This document shows, piece by piece, positions 51,802-61,277 of a stretch of 64,000 nucleotides of DNA. How positions within the stretch are numbered: the first letter of the stretch is position 1; each line of letters starts with the position of its first letter. The DNA lies in NCBI RefSeq assembly GCF_023555055.1, contig NZ_JAMJPL010000003.1, positions 62,001-126,000 of the forward strand, in the 5' to 3' direction. Below the pieces are notes generated by a model that saw nothing but the letters and a program-made list of their open reading frames with translations, ran no database searches and was not told the DNA's origin. The translations under genes and the position numbers were made by a program. Source of the stretch: Marinobacter sp. ATCH36 (lineage in GTDB: Bacteria; Pseudomonadota; Gammaproteobacteria; Pseudomonadales; Oleiphilaceae).

Positions 51802-53067
51802 CTAAAGCTCCACACCCAGGGCGCGGGTAACGCGCAGAGCGCTGCACACGCCGTCTTCATGGAAGCCATTAAACCAGTAGGCACCGCAGAAATGGCTGCG
51901 GTGATGTCCACCGATTTCACTGTAACGCTTCTGGGCGGCAACAGCCTCCAGGGTGAATACGGGGTGGGCGTAGTCGAATTGCTTGATTACCTTTTTCGGG
52001 TCAATATCGCTGTTTCTATTCAGGGTGACACAGAAGGTTTCCGGTGCATCGTCAAAATTTTGCAGGATATTCATGTTGTAGGTCACCGAAACCGGCTCGG
52101 TGCTATGCTCCGGGATAAAGTAGTTCCAGGCCGCCCAGGCAAGACGGTTGGAAGGAAGCATGGAGCTATCGGTGTGAAGCACCACATCATTGCGCTGATA
52201 GGTGATGGCTCCCAGGATCTCCAGTTCTTTTTCGGTGGGGTCTGTGATCATCCCCAGTGCCTGGTCACTGTGACAGGCGAATACCACCTGATCGAATTCC
52301 TGCTGCTCACCGTTTGCCGTGACAACCACCTTGTCCGGATGACGAACCACCGAAGTGACGGGGCTGTTCAGATGGGTATGGCTACCCAGTCGCTCCATCA
52401 TCGCGTCCACGTAGCGGGCGGAACCGCCGGATATCACGCGCCAGGTGGGCCTGTCATCCACGGACAACATGCCATGGTTGTTGAAAAACTGCAGGAAGAA
52501 ACGAATGGGAAACTGCTCCAGCACAATCTCCGGCGCTGACCAGATGGCAGCCCCCATCGGAACGATGTAGTACTTGCGAAAATAACGGGAATAGCGATTA
52601 CGGTTAAGGTATTCGCCAAGGCTTTCCTCATCACCGATGTTACCTGCCGCCAGGTCGGCACGAGATTCCTGGTTGAATCTGAGGATTTCCCGAACCATCC
52701 GCAGGAACGGCAGGTTCAACAGGTTTCTCCTCTGGGCAAACAGTGTGTTCAGGCTGGTGCCATTGTACTGAAGGCCGGTCGAGTGGCAGTCGACACTGAA
52801 ACTCATGTCGCTGACTTCGGATTTTACCCCCAGCCGATCCATCAACTTGATGAAATTGGGGTAAGTCCAGTCATTAAACACGATAAAGCCAGTATTCACC
52901 GGCCATTCCCGGCCTCCCGCAGTAACCGGTTCGGTATTGGTATGCCCACCGGCATAACTGCCCGCTTCAAACAGTTCGACCTCGTATTTTTCCGACAATA
53001 GCCAGGCTGTTGTCAGCCCCGATACACCCGCCCCAATGACTGCAATGCGTTCCCGGTTGTTACTCAT
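51802..53067 (-). CDS. FAD-dependent oxidoreductase (amine-oxidase fold)
   Basis: 421 aa. Dinucleotide-binding start IAVIGAGVSGLTTAWLLSEKY, then GGHTNTEPV and NTGFIVFND, typical of the flavoprotein paired with DUF1365 and Cfa. Likely acts on an acyl chain, e.g. oxidation or isomerisation near the methylated bond (inference). Overlaps the SDR gene by 8 bp. Confidence 0.9.
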   Translation of the reverse strand: MSNNRERIAVIGAGVSGLTTAWLLSEKYEVELFEAGSYAGGHTNTEPVTAGGREWPVNTGFIVFNDWTYPNFIKLMDRLGVKSEVSDMSFSVDCHSTGLQYNGTSLNTLFAQRRNLLNLPFLRMVREILRFNQESRADLAAGNIGDEESLGEYLNRNRYSRYFRKYYIVPMGAAIWSAPEIVLEQFPIRFFLQFFNNHGMLSVDDRPTWRVISGGSARYVDAMMERLGSHTHLNSPVTSVVRHPDKVVVTANGEQQEFDQVVFACHSDQALGMITDPTEKELEILGAITYQRNDVVLHTDSSMLPSNRLAWAAWNYFIPEHSTEPVSVTYNMNILQNFDDAPETFCVTLNRNSDIDPKKVIKQFDYAHPVFTLEAVAAQKRYSEIGGHHRSHFCGAYWFNGFHEDGVCSALRVTRALGVEL

Positions 53068-53863
53068 CCATTGGATTCCTGTTCTTTCCTGTTTGCCGGC
53101 TCATGTTGGCGGACATACGGTCAATAAGGCCCTGGGGCAGGGCGCCAAGAAGCTTGAGTGTCCAGGTGAAACGCTTGGGGAACGCGATCTCCGTTTTCCC
53201 TTTGCGCAGTCCGGTGACAATACGCGTTGCCGCATCTTCCGCCGACACCAAAAAAGGCATGGGGAAGTCGTTACGGTCAGTCAGTGGAGTTTTGACAAAT
53301 CCTGGCGACACCACAACCACATCAATGCCTTCGGAGGCCAGATCTGCTCTCAGCGAATGGGCAAAATACGTTAGCGCTGCCTTGGAAGCGCCGTAGCCTT
53401 CTGCGCGCCCGAACGGAAACCACCAGGCCGATGAACTGACAATGACCAGCGTGGCCGACCGACCCTGCTGTGCGGTTCGGCGAAGGGCGGGCAAGGCGAT
53501 GTCTATGCACCGGGCCGTACCAACAACATTAGTGGTAACGTTGTGATCAATGATGCTGCTGTCGTAATCAGCAATTTCCAGGTATTCGCAGGTGCCTGCA
53601 TTCAGGATGGCCATGTTCAGATTGCCGAAGGCCTCCAGGTCACCGCTAATTGACTGAAGCGCGTCCCGGTCCGTGGTGTCAGCCGTGGCGGCTTTCATCC
53701 TTTCCGGGGCCAGGGAACACAATTCGTCGAGAGCTTCCTGTCTGCGCCCGGTTATTACCAGCCGATGGCCCTGTTGCATCAGTTCGCGGGTTACAGCCTC
53801 TCCGATGCCTGAACTGGCTCCGGTGATCCAGATATTGGACGTTGATTCAAGTCGTTGACTCAT
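53060..53863 (-). CDS. Short-chain dehydrogenase/reductase
   Basis: 267 aa classical SDR. Cofactor motif TGASSGIGEAV (residues ~14-24), catalytic Ser in VIVSSSAWW and Tyr/Lys in YGASKAALTYF. The basic residue after the glycine loop (TGRRQE) hints at NADP. Substrate unknown; operon context points to fatty-acid or aldehyde chemistry. ATGA overlap with the NTF2-like gene. Confidence 0.9.
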   Translation of the reverse strand: MSQRLESTSNIWITGASSGIGEAVTRELMQQGHRLVITGRRQEALDELCSLAPERMKAATADTTDRDALQSISGDLEAFGNLNMAILNAGTCEYLEIADYDSSIIDHNVTTNVVGTARCIDIALPALRRTAQQGRSATLVIVSSSAWWFPFGRAEGYGASKAALTYFAHSLRADLASEGIDVVVVSPGFVKTPLTDRNDFPMPFLVSAEDAATRIVTGLRKGKTEIAFPKRFTWTLKLLGALPQGLIDRMSANMSRQTGKNRNPMDE

Positions 53864-54327
53864 CCTGCCTGATTCCTTATCCAGCGAATAACGCCTCCCA
53901 TTAACGGCAGGTTTTCGTATAGCAACTGGCCAACGTCAAAGTAATCCCGGTGAGACGTGACACGGCCTTCGCGGATAATCAGTTGGCTGATTCCGTCAAC
54001 TTTGACGGCCTTGCCTTTGCGAATCCGCTTATGCTGCAGGCTCATTACCCAGGGAATACACACGTTTTCGCCACTGATAACCGGGTCGCCGAACTCAAAG
54101 CCGCAGGAGATAACATTGGCGTAGGCACCAGTGAAGTACTCGGTGAGTTCGTCGATACCGCGAACGGTACAAAAGGGGTCCTGAAACCACACATTGTCAC
54201 TGTATATGCTATTCAGCTCGGCCATGTTGCCAGCGCAAAGGTTGTTAAAGAGTTGTTGGAAACGGTTGAGGGTTTCGTGCACGGATGAATTCCTGTTGCC
54301 CATTTCAATAATCGAGGCGGTACTCAC
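53860..54327 (-). CDS. NTF2/SnoaL-like protein
   Basis: 155 aa, one cone-shaped SnoaL/NTF2-like domain (HETLNRFQQLFNNLCAGN, WFQDPFCTVRGIDELTEYF). Such domains bind or isomerise small hydrophobic ligands. ATGA overlaps with both neighbours show tight coupling in the lipid operon. Catalytic role unproven. Confidence 0.87.
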   Translation of the reverse strand: MSTASIIEMGNRNSSVHETLNRFQQLFNNLCAGNMAELNSIYSDNVWFQDPFCTVRGIDELTEYFTGAYANVISCGFEFGDPVISGENVCIPWVMSLQHKRIRKGKAVKVDGISQLIIREGRVTSHRDYFDVGQLLYENLPLMGGVIRWIRNQAG

Positions 54328-55280
54328 AATCGCTTCCTCCTTACTGCGTCCAGTTGCCGGGTTTCTTCCTGAATGTGCTCTGGAATCGGTTTCATGTCCC
54401 AGATGATCCCCAGGCGTGCTAACAGCCAGAGTCCATACCAGGTCATATCCACCTCATACCACCGGAATCCCTGACGCACAGACTGTGGCCAGCGATGGTG
54501 ATTATTGTGCCAGCCTTCGCCCATAGTAATCAGCGCCAGCCAAACGTTATTTCTGCTGTCATCGTCGGTTTCGAATCGACGCTTGCCCCACACATGGGAC
54601 AGGGAATTGATCGACACCGTGGCATGGAAAAGTGCAACTGTAGAAATAAAGAAACCCCAGACAAGCAACTGAAGCCCATTGGTGTTCAGTCCAGGCGCCC
54701 AGGCAGCCAAGCCTTCGCCCAGCGCATAAATGGCGGCGGCGGCCGCGGCAGGCACCAGCGAGTCAAATCTGTTCAGGAACTTCAACTCTGGAAATTTCAT
54801 CCAGTCCTTGACCCGGCGTTCATCCATGGCAAATCCCGCGTCGCAAGTAAACCAGCCAACATGTGACCACCAGAAACCGCCCTGGTGAGGAGAGTGCAGG
54901 TCCTTCTCGTCATCTGAATGCTGGTGGTGGTGGCGGTGGTGAGCGGCCCACCACAGCGGGCCACGCTGGGCTGCACTGGCTCCCAGTACCCCGAACAGAA
55001 ACTGGGTCACCCGGCTGGTCTTGAAAGTCTTGTGGGCGAAGTAACGATGGTAGAAACCTGTAATGGCAAACATGCGCACAACGAAGAAAGCGACCGCAAA
55101 AAAGACCGCAAAGGCACTGGTGCCAGTAAAGATGACCAGCAAGCATGCGAGATGAAGTGCTATAAAGGGAACGACTCGCAGGAAGTTGAAGGCTCGCGAG
55201 CCCGTGTCGAGGTGATCCGAACCCGCAGAGGAGTCGAACCATCTCAGAATGTTTGTCAGCCAGTTTTGCACTCGGGTCAT
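54324..55280 (-). CDS. Acyl-CoA/acyl-lipid desaturase (delta-9 type)
   Basis: 318 aa membrane di-iron desaturase. Three histidine boxes: HRYFAH, HRHHHQHSD and HNNHHRWP. About four membrane helices. First gene of the eight-gene operon; the promoter must lie in the 72 bp shared with the divergent renalase-like gene. It may supply or further desaturate the acyl substrate of the Cfa-type enzyme. Confidence 0.92.
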   Translation of the reverse strand: MTRVQNWLTNILRWFDSSAGSDHLDTGSRAFNFLRVVPFIALHLACLLVIFTGTSAFAVFFAVAFFVVRMFAITGFYHRYFAHKTFKTSRVTQFLFGVLGASAAQRGPLWWAAHHRHHHQHSDDEKDLHSPHQGGFWWSHVGWFTCDAGFAMDERRVKDWMKFPELKFLNRFDSLVPAAAAAAIYALGEGLAAWAPGLNTNGLQLLVWGFFISTVALFHATVSINSLSHVWGKRRFETDDDSRNNVWLALITMGEGWHNNHHRWPQSVRQGFRWYEVDMTWYGLWLLARLGIIWDMKPIPEHIQEETRQLDAVRRKRL

Positions 55281-55352
55281 ACCCTGATTGCCCTTTAGTT
55301 CGTGGTTTACTCAGTTACGTTTCATTTACCGATTTTGGATGCACCATAAACG

Positions 55353-56369
55353 ATGTTTAACCAAACCGATCAGATGCCTGTTATACGCCGGATAGCCATT
55401 GTTGGTTCAGGGCTTGCTGGCCTCACAGCCGCTCTTTTACTGAAGGAACGAAATCTTGCTGTCACGGTCTTTGAGAAAAGCCGTGGCCCGGGAGGGCGTA
55501 TGGCCGCAAAGCGGGTTTCCGGTGGCTCTGCCGACATCGGTGCCCAGTATTTCACAGCGAGAAATCCTTCTTTTATCAGTTTTCTGAACCACCATGCCGG
55601 TGAGCAACGTTTCGGAGTCTGGCCGGGGCGGTTTGGCTATCAGAACGATGATGGCGAATGGGAGGCCTTCCCCGATGATAGCCGGTATGTCGGGATTCCC
55701 AGAATGACCGCGATCACGCGGGGGCTGTCCTCGTCGCTGGATGTAAAATCTGAAACCCGTATACAACATCTGGTTCGTAGTGGCCGGGGGTGGACGCTCC
55801 AGGGCTCCAATGGTGCAACTTACGGCCCCTTTGACGCAATAATTGTAACTGCGCCGCCTGCACAAGCTCAGGAACTGCTCAGCAACAGCGAATTGAAAAT
55901 GCTTGCCGACACGCTCGATGAATCGGTGCGCCATATTCAGCCGTGCTGGGCGACCGCCGCACATTTCGCGGCGCCCCTGGAACAGCCGTACGAGGGAATG
56001 CGGTGTCATGATGAGGTGCTTTATTGGGTCGCCAACAATTCCAGCAAGCCTGGTCGGGAAGATCAGGGCCAGTGGTGGGTTCTGCACGCGAATCCTGAAT
56101 GGTCCCGCAGGCATCAGGACGCGGAGCCGGAAAAGGTTACGGCAGAAATGGTCGCCGCATTTCAGCGGGTTATTGGCTCTGAAAACACACCGGATGAGGT
56201 GGTTTCACATCGCTGGCTATATGCGAAATCGTCATCAACAGACAATCCCGGCTTTCACTGGTTTGAAGATCAGTGCATTGGCCTGGCCGGTGACTGGCTG
56301 AATGGTGGCCGGGTGGAAGGCGCATTCGAGAGTGCTAAGGGCCTCGCGGAAAAAATTCTATCCCGATGA
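55353..56369 (+). CDS. Renalase-like NAD(P)/FAD-dependent oxidoreductase
   Basis: 338 aa. FAD motif IAIVGSGLAGLTAALLLKER, then FEKSRGPGGRMAAKRV and DIGAQYFTARNP, the renalase-like pattern, with GLAGDWLNGGRVEGAFES at the C-terminus. Bacterial renalases oxidise aberrant dihydropyridine isomers of NAD(P)H; other substrates are possible. Divergent from the desaturase operon and perhaps co-regulated with it. Confidence 0.87.
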   Translation: MFNQTDQMPVIRRIAIVGSGLAGLTAALLLKERNLAVTVFEKSRGPGGRMAAKRVSGGSADIGAQYFTARNPSFISFLNHHAGEQRFGVWPGRFGYQNDDGEWEAFPDDSRYVGIPRMTAITRGLSSSLDVKSETRIQHLVRSGRGWTLQGSNGATYGPFDAIIVTAPPAQAQELLSNSELKMLADTLDESVRHIQPCWATAAHFAAPLEQPYEGMRCHDEVLYWVANNSSKPGREDQGQWWVLHANPEWSRRHQDAEPEKVTAEMVAAFQRVIGSENTPDEVVSHRWLYAKSSSTDNPGFHWFEDQCIGLAGDWLNGGRVEGAFESAKGLAEKILSR

Positions 56370-56375
56370 GGTAGA

Positions 56376-57842
56376 TCAGGGTTTGCTCAGGACGTCGGGC
56401 CTGACATAGAAGTGGCTGATGGTGCCGTCGCTGAATTTGCTAAAAAATGCACTGACATCGGTAATCTTTTTCAGCGAGCGGGTTCTGTCGATCGGGTTCC
56501 TCACCAGCACTTTGATGCCATTGAAATTGTCCTGAATATTTGAGAACCGGGCGCGCATGGAGCAGGTCACCACCTGCTCAGGATCCAGGTGCAGCTCCCG
56601 GGCTAGCCAGCTGCCGTGATCAACGATGCCCGTGGCAGAAAGGTCTTCACGTGTGTCCAGGTGGTTCAGCTTGATGCGGTCCACAATACAACGCGAGTAG
56701 CTTGCGGGCTTTCTGCGGGCGACCTTTCGAAATGCTTCCCAGAAGAAACTGTCGGTCAGCTCCGCGAAATACCGCATGTTGCTGAGACAGGTGTCCACCC
56801 AGTCAAAAATCTCCGGATCTTCCAGCACCTCGTTGATGGCTTCCCGTAACAGCCAGTCGAAGCCAAGGGCGGTTTTGTGAGCATATACCTTGCGGTACAT
56901 CTGGTGGCGGCTGTAGACAAAGTCTTCCAGCGCACCAAGCCCTTTCTGGGTGATGGCCAGCCCCATCCATGGTTCACGCACATCCCAGCCAAAGCGCAGG
57001 TTACTGAGCAGATGGTCAAGATTGAAACCGCCGATAGTCACCGAAGAGTGAAACCCGTCCCGGAGCATGTAGTCTGCCCTGTCGGCATCAATTTCCCCGG
57101 ATACGATGGAAGACAACAGATCCATCACCAGCCGCGGCGTGTCAGCCTCACTTAGCACGCCGGATTCCGCGTCCTCGCCGGCGATAAAGCTCCAGAAAGT
57201 TCGGGCGTGCCTGCAGAAAGCGTCACTGGGGCTGACATCCGTGGTTTCCATGATTCCGATCACGTCTCTGGCATGCAGCCCCGCGGAGTCAAGATCGATG
57301 GATGACAGCACATCATGAGCGACCCGCACGGAATAATGCTCGTGTTCAAGCTCTTCCGGTCGCTCAGAGTGGTAGATCGAGTAATCAACGCCTTCCCAGA
57401 GATCGTCAAACCGGGCCGGACGTGACATCAGTTCGTGTATTCGACGGGCTTGGGTGAACTGATGGGAGAAGCTTGAGTGGCCGCTATCGTGTAACAGGCA
57501 GCCAAGGCGAATGGTTTTGGCCAGGTAATCGATGGCATCCAGTTGGCTCAGGCTCAGGTCGGTCTGATCGCTGAGTTGACGCTCCCGCAGGTAGGCATCG
57601 ATCATGGAGCGGAACATGCGGGTGCCGACATGCATCACACCAATACTGTGCAGAAAGCGGGAGTGAGTCGCACCGGGGAACACCAGGCTGAGAATATCAT
57701 TCTGGCAGATATTGCGCAGACGCTGGAACAGGGGATGATCAATAACCGTGATTTCATGCCGGTAAAGTGGGATGCCACCGTGAACCGGATCCATGATCAG
57801 CTTGTCATAGGCCCCGAGCAGATCATTTACGGCACTTCTCAT
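56376..57842 (-). CDS. HD-domain phosphohydrolase (SAMHD1/dGTPase-like)
   Basis: 488 aa. HD-domain metal ligands: HSRFLHSIGVMHVG (His), LLHDSGHSSFSH (His-Asp) and DADRADYMLRDG (Asp). Family includes deoxynucleotide triphosphohydrolases and uncharacterised relatives; substrate not inferable. Monocistronic, convergent with the renalase-like gene (6-bp gap) and divergent from the response-regulator gene. Confidence 0.88.
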   Translation of the reverse strand: MRSAVNDLLGAYDKLIMDPVHGGIPLYRHEITVIDHPLFQRLRNICQNDILSLVFPGATHSRFLHSIGVMHVGTRMFRSMIDAYLRERQLSDQTDLSLSQLDAIDYLAKTIRLGCLLHDSGHSSFSHQFTQARRIHELMSRPARFDDLWEGVDYSIYHSERPEELEHEHYSVRVAHDVLSSIDLDSAGLHARDVIGIMETTDVSPSDAFCRHARTFWSFIAGEDAESGVLSEADTPRLVMDLLSSIVSGEIDADRADYMLRDGFHSSVTIGGFNLDHLLSNLRFGWDVREPWMGLAITQKGLGALEDFVYSRHQMYRKVYAHKTALGFDWLLREAINEVLEDPEIFDWVDTCLSNMRYFAELTDSFFWEAFRKVARRKPASYSRCIVDRIKLNHLDTREDLSATGIVDHGSWLARELHLDPEQVVTCSMRARFSNIQDNFNGIKVLVRNPIDRTRSLKKITDVSAFFSKFSDGTISHFYVRPDVLSKP

Positions 57843-57956
57843 AGATTACAACCCCCCAAAAACATCAAACAGCTCTTGTTATATCACAGGGGCGTGCCAG
57901 AATAGATAGCACAAAGCTAATTTCCCGTTTACCGATGGTAGTTTAGGGCAATAATC

Positions 57957-59165
57957 ATGACATCGCGCACCGAGCGCATTCTTATAATTGATTCGGATGA
58001 GCGTGCCCGTTCGGAGCTGGGCCGTTACCTTGAGGCCAGGGGGTTCTATGTGACCGGCGGTGCGGACCTGGGCTCGGCTACGGCCCTGTTCAACGACAAC
58101 ATGCCCGATATCATCTTCGCCGACATGCCGCCTGACGCCATAGGGGAGTTGGCTTCAAAACTGGAAGATGCTGAAACCTTTACCCCCATCGTTGCCTGTT
58201 ACTCCACCGAAAATGCACCGGAGATCGTCAATGCCCTGCGAGCAGGGGCGGCGGATATCGTTCTGAAACCCTGCTCCGACGATCGCGGAGCACTGGATGA
58301 CGTCATCGGAAAGCTGTTTGACCGGGTGCGGGTAAACCGCCTCAACCAGCTTTACCGTCAGGAACTGGAAGAAGCCAATCGCGACTTGCGGGACGGTATT
58401 GCAGAGTTGCGGGCTGACCAGAGGGCAGGGCGAAAGGTCCAATTGAGGATGTTGCCAGACAATGAACAAGTCCTGTCAGGCCTTTCTATTGACCATCTGA
58501 TCAAGCCATCGCTGTTTCTCAGCGGTGATTTTCTTGATTACTTCCGTATATCCGAAGACAAAGTGCTGGTTTATATTGCCGACGTATCCGGCCACGGTGC
58601 CAGTTCGGCGTTCGTTACGGTATTACTGAAAAACCTGACAAACCGACTTCAGCGTAACCTCAGGCGCGGTTCCAGCGATGATATTCTTTATCCGGAGCGT
58701 TTCCTGGAACGCATCAATTCGGAACTGCTGGATACTGGCCTGGGCAAGCACGTGACCGTATTTGTCGGGATTATTTCCACCACCGATCGGCGCCTCCGGT
58801 ATTCGGTAGGCGCGCATTTTCCCATGCCCATACTGTCCTTCGAGGGCGGCCGCACCGAGTTTCTTGAGGGCAGCGGGTTACCGGTAGGGCTGTTCGAAAC
58901 ACCGGAGTGGGAAGTCTACGAAGTGCCGCTGGAGCAACCGTTCCACCTGATTCTGTTTTCAGACGGTATACTGGAAGTGATCAAAGCGAAAAGCCTTGAT
59001 GAAAAGGAAAAGACATTACTTGAACTCGTCTCGGGAGGTAGTCACACTATTGCTTCACTGAGCGACGCTCTGAATCTCGACGAGATCACAGAGTTACCTG
59101 ACGATATTGCTATCGTATCCGTCACGGATGCCGTTCCCGGTATCGATAGCCCAACGTCGAAATAG
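57957..59165 (+). CDS. Response regulator with PP2C-type phosphatase (HsbR-like)
   Basis: 402 aa. An N-terminal receiver (ILIIDSDERARSELGRYLEA; probable phospho-Asp in IIFADMPP near 48; Lys in IVLKPCSD) is joined by a coiled coil (~120-155) to a SpoIIE/PP2C phosphatase (GDFLDYF, YIADVSGHGAS, PDDIAIVS). In P. aeruginosa HsbR dephosphorylates the anti-sigma antagonist HsbA, which then binds FlgM or HsbD. The unusual receiver lacks the standard DxxMP spacing. Followed directly by the STAS partner gene. Confidence 0.85.
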   Translation: MTSRTERILIIDSDERARSELGRYLEARGFYVTGGADLGSATALFNDNMPDIIFADMPPDAIGELASKLEDAETFTPIVACYSTENAPEIVNALRAGAADIVLKPCSDDRGALDDVIGKLFDRVRVNRLNQLYRQELEEANRDLRDGIAELRADQRAGRKVQLRMLPDNEQVLSGLSIDHLIKPSLFLSGDFLDYFRISEDKVLVYIADVSGHGASSAFVTVLLKNLTNRLQRNLRRGSSDDILYPERFLERINSELLDTGLGKHVTVFVGIISTTDRRLRYSVGAHFPMPILSFEGGRTEFLEGSGLPVGLFETPEWEVYEVPLEQPFHLILFSDGILEVIKAKSLDEKEKTLLELVSGGSHTIASLSDALNLDEITELPDDIAIVSVTDAVPGIDSPTSK

Positions 59166-59170
59166 TGGCA

Positions 59171-59671
59171 ATGGATTCAATGGCTGGTTACAAGATCCTG
59201 CAAGCTGTGAAACAGGGCATTTATGTCCTGAAGTTTATTGGAGAAATCCGGCTGAACCTGTGTTCGACGCTGGACAATCTGGTTGAGTCCATCACCCAGG
59301 ATCCCGAATTCAAAACGGTGGTCATTGACCTCACGGAAACCGAGATTATCGACAGCACCACCCTTGGGTTGCTTGCCAAGATTGCCATGGCAGCCCAGAA
59401 ACGCAGTAATTTCCTGCCAACGATGATTTCCACTAACCCGGACATAACCCGGATTATCACTTCCATGGGTTTCGACAAGATTTTCATTATTGTTCGAGAA
59501 CCCGCCTCCCGCATTGAGGAACTGGAAGAAATACCCGTATTGCGCGCCAGTGAACAGGACGTGCGGGACAAGGTTCTGGAAGCTCACAGGGTGCTGATGG
59601 GTCTGAACAGCCACAACCGGGAAGAGTTCAGGAACCTGGTGCGCGCCCTCGAATGCGAAGAGACCGGGTGA
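59171..59671 (+). CDS. STAS-domain anti-sigma antagonist (HsbA-like)
   Basis: 166 aa from the ATG at 59,171; a GTG at 59,165 overlapping the previous stop is also possible, and neither has a clear ribosome site, so coupling is likely. STAS fold with the phospho-acceptor Ser in IIDSTTLGLLAKIA near residue 62. Sequence start YKILQAVKQGIYVLKFIGEIRLNLCSTLDNL resembles HsbA (cited here in parts: YKILQAVKQG, RLNLCSTLD). Substrate of the PP2C partner. Confidence 0.87.
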   Translation: MDSMAGYKILQAVKQGIYVLKFIGEIRLNLCSTLDNLVESITQDPEFKTVVIDLTETEIIDSTTLGLLAKIAMAAQKRSNFLPTMISTNPDITRIITSMGFDKIFIIVREPASRIEELEEIPVLRASEQDVRDKVLEAHRVLMGLNSHNREEFRNLVRALECEETG

Positions 59672-59696
59672 GTCTGCGAGCAACAACGGAATAATT

Positions 59697-60764
59697 ATGC
59701 CTGATAAAAAAGCCCCACGGCCACCGGAGCCCGCTCCAACAGGCCACGATGTGGCAGTCCTTGGCGGCGGAAGTTTTGGTACCGCCATGGCCAAGGTGCT
59801 CGGAGAAAACGGGCACACAGTGCACTTCTGGATGCGTGATGCAGCCCAGGCAGATGAAATCCGCGATACCGGCGTAAACAGCCGCTACATGCCTGACGTC
59901 AAGCTGACTGGTGATATCCGGCCGACAACGAATCTTCCGGAAGCGATAGGCAAGGCAGAGGTTGTTCTCGTCGCCATACCCAGCAAGGCGTTCCGATCCG
60001 TCATCAAGGACAACAGCGCGGAGTTCCGCGACGGACAGGTGGTTGTCAGCCTGACCAAGGGTATTGAAGAGCATGGTTTCAAGCTGATGAGCGAGATCCT
60101 CCAGGAAGAGACCCCGCGTTGCCGAATTGGTGTTCTCAGTGGCCCGAACCTCGCCGGAGAAATAGTTAGCCAGGATCTCACCGCCACCGTTATCGCTGCC
60201 AAGGACCCGGATGTCCGTCGCACGGTGCAGGAATTACTGGGCTGCGAATACTTGCGGGTCTACGCCAACGTCGATGTGTATGGGGTAGAGCTTGCCGGGG
60301 CCCTGAAGAATATTTATGCCATTGTGGCGGGCCTGGCCTCAGCGCGAGACCTTGGTGAAAACGCCAAAGCGATGCTGATTACCCGTGGGCTGGCGGAAAT
60401 GAGCCGGTTTGCTGTCAGCCTCGGCGCCAACCCGATGACTTTCATGGGGCTGGCGGGCGTTGGAGACCTGATCGTAACCTGCACCTCACCGAAGAGTCGT
60501 AATTATCGCGTAGGCTATGCTGTGGGCAAAGGGCAGGCGCTTGATGACGCTGTCGCTGACCTGGGGCAGGTCGCTGAAGGCATCTATACTCTTAAACTGG
60601 TTAAGGAAAAGTCTGAGGCTATTGGTATTTATATGCCCCTGGTACGGGGCCTGTATGAAATACTTTACGAAGGCGCATCCATCAGCGCGGTAATCAATAG
60701 CCTGATGATGTCGGTCCAGAATTCCGACGTGGAATTCATTCTGCCGCGTACTCTTAGCCAATAG
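59697..60764 (+). CDS. gpsA: Glycerol-3-phosphate dehydrogenase [NAD(P)+]
   Basis: 355 aa. Makes sn-glycerol-3-phosphate for phospholipids. Rossmann loop VLGGGSFGTAMAKVLGENG (~18-36) and the catalytic-Lys segment ELAGALKNIYAIVAG. A 15-residue polar extension precedes the fold. Follows the STAS gene by 25 bp; in P. aeruginosa gpsA and sixA also sit together. Confidence 0.97.
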   Translation: MPDKKAPRPPEPAPTGHDVAVLGGGSFGTAMAKVLGENGHTVHFWMRDAAQADEIRDTGVNSRYMPDVKLTGDIRPTTNLPEAIGKAEVVLVAIPSKAFRSVIKDNSAEFRDGQVVVSLTKGIEEHGFKLMSEILQEETPRCRIGVLSGPNLAGEIVSQDLTATVIAAKDPDVRRTVQELLGCEYLRVYANVDVYGVELAGALKNIYAIVAGLASARDLGENAKAMLITRGLAEMSRFAVSLGANPMTFMGLAGVGDLIVTCTSPKSRNYRVGYAVGKGQALDDAVADLGQVAEGIYTLKLVKEKSEAIGIYMPLVRGLYEILYEGASISAVINSLMMSVQNSDVEFILPRTLSQ

Positions 60765-60802
60765 TCAGGCAAACAGCACCTCGGCAACTCCGGAGGTAAC
60801 CA

Positions 60803-61252
60803 GTGCACTTGATTATCATGCGTCACGGTGAGGCCGGTTGGCACACCCTCGACAGAGAACGCGAACTGACGGAATTTGGCCGGCACGGCGTGGCGGATGT
60901 TGCAGCGCAGATTGCGGAGTCACCCTGGCGGCCTGAGTTCATCTGGAGCAGCCCCCTTGTTCGTGCACGCCAGACAGCTGCAATCGCATCCGAGATCCTC
61001 AATTGCGCGGTTACCGAGAAAGACTATATCACCCCCGATGATGACCCGGGGCGCTGCCTGGATGAGCTTATTGAAACGGCGCCGTCACACCTTATGATTG
61101 TTTCTCACATGCCGTTTGTAGGCAGCCTGTCGACGTTGCTGGTGGATGGCCACCGCAAAGGTATTCCCTTCATGACTGCGCAGGCCGTTGTACTCGAGAT
61201 GCCCGTTGCGGGGCCAGGGTGCGCAGACCTCAGGGCACAGTTCTTACCCTGA
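60803..61252 (+). CDS. sixA: Phosphohistidine phosphatase SixA
   Basis: 149 aa histidine-phosphatase fold. GTG start at 60,803 with an excellent GGAGGT 5 nt upstream. The catalytic RHG is in LIIMRHGEAGWH (residues ~3-14), second catalytic His in MIVSHMPFVG. Removes phosphate from phosphohistidine on phosphotransfer proteins. 38 bp after gpsA. Confidence 0.94.
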   Translation: MHLIIMRHGEAGWHTLDRERELTEFGRHGVADVAAQIAESPWRPEFIWSSPLVRARQTAAIASEILNCAVTEKDYITPDDDPGRCLDELIETAPSHLMIVSHMPFVGSLSTLLVDGHRKGIPFMTAQAVVLEMPVAGPGCADLRAQFLP

Positions 61253-61277
61253 CCGGACTTATTGAGGAATCAGACTT

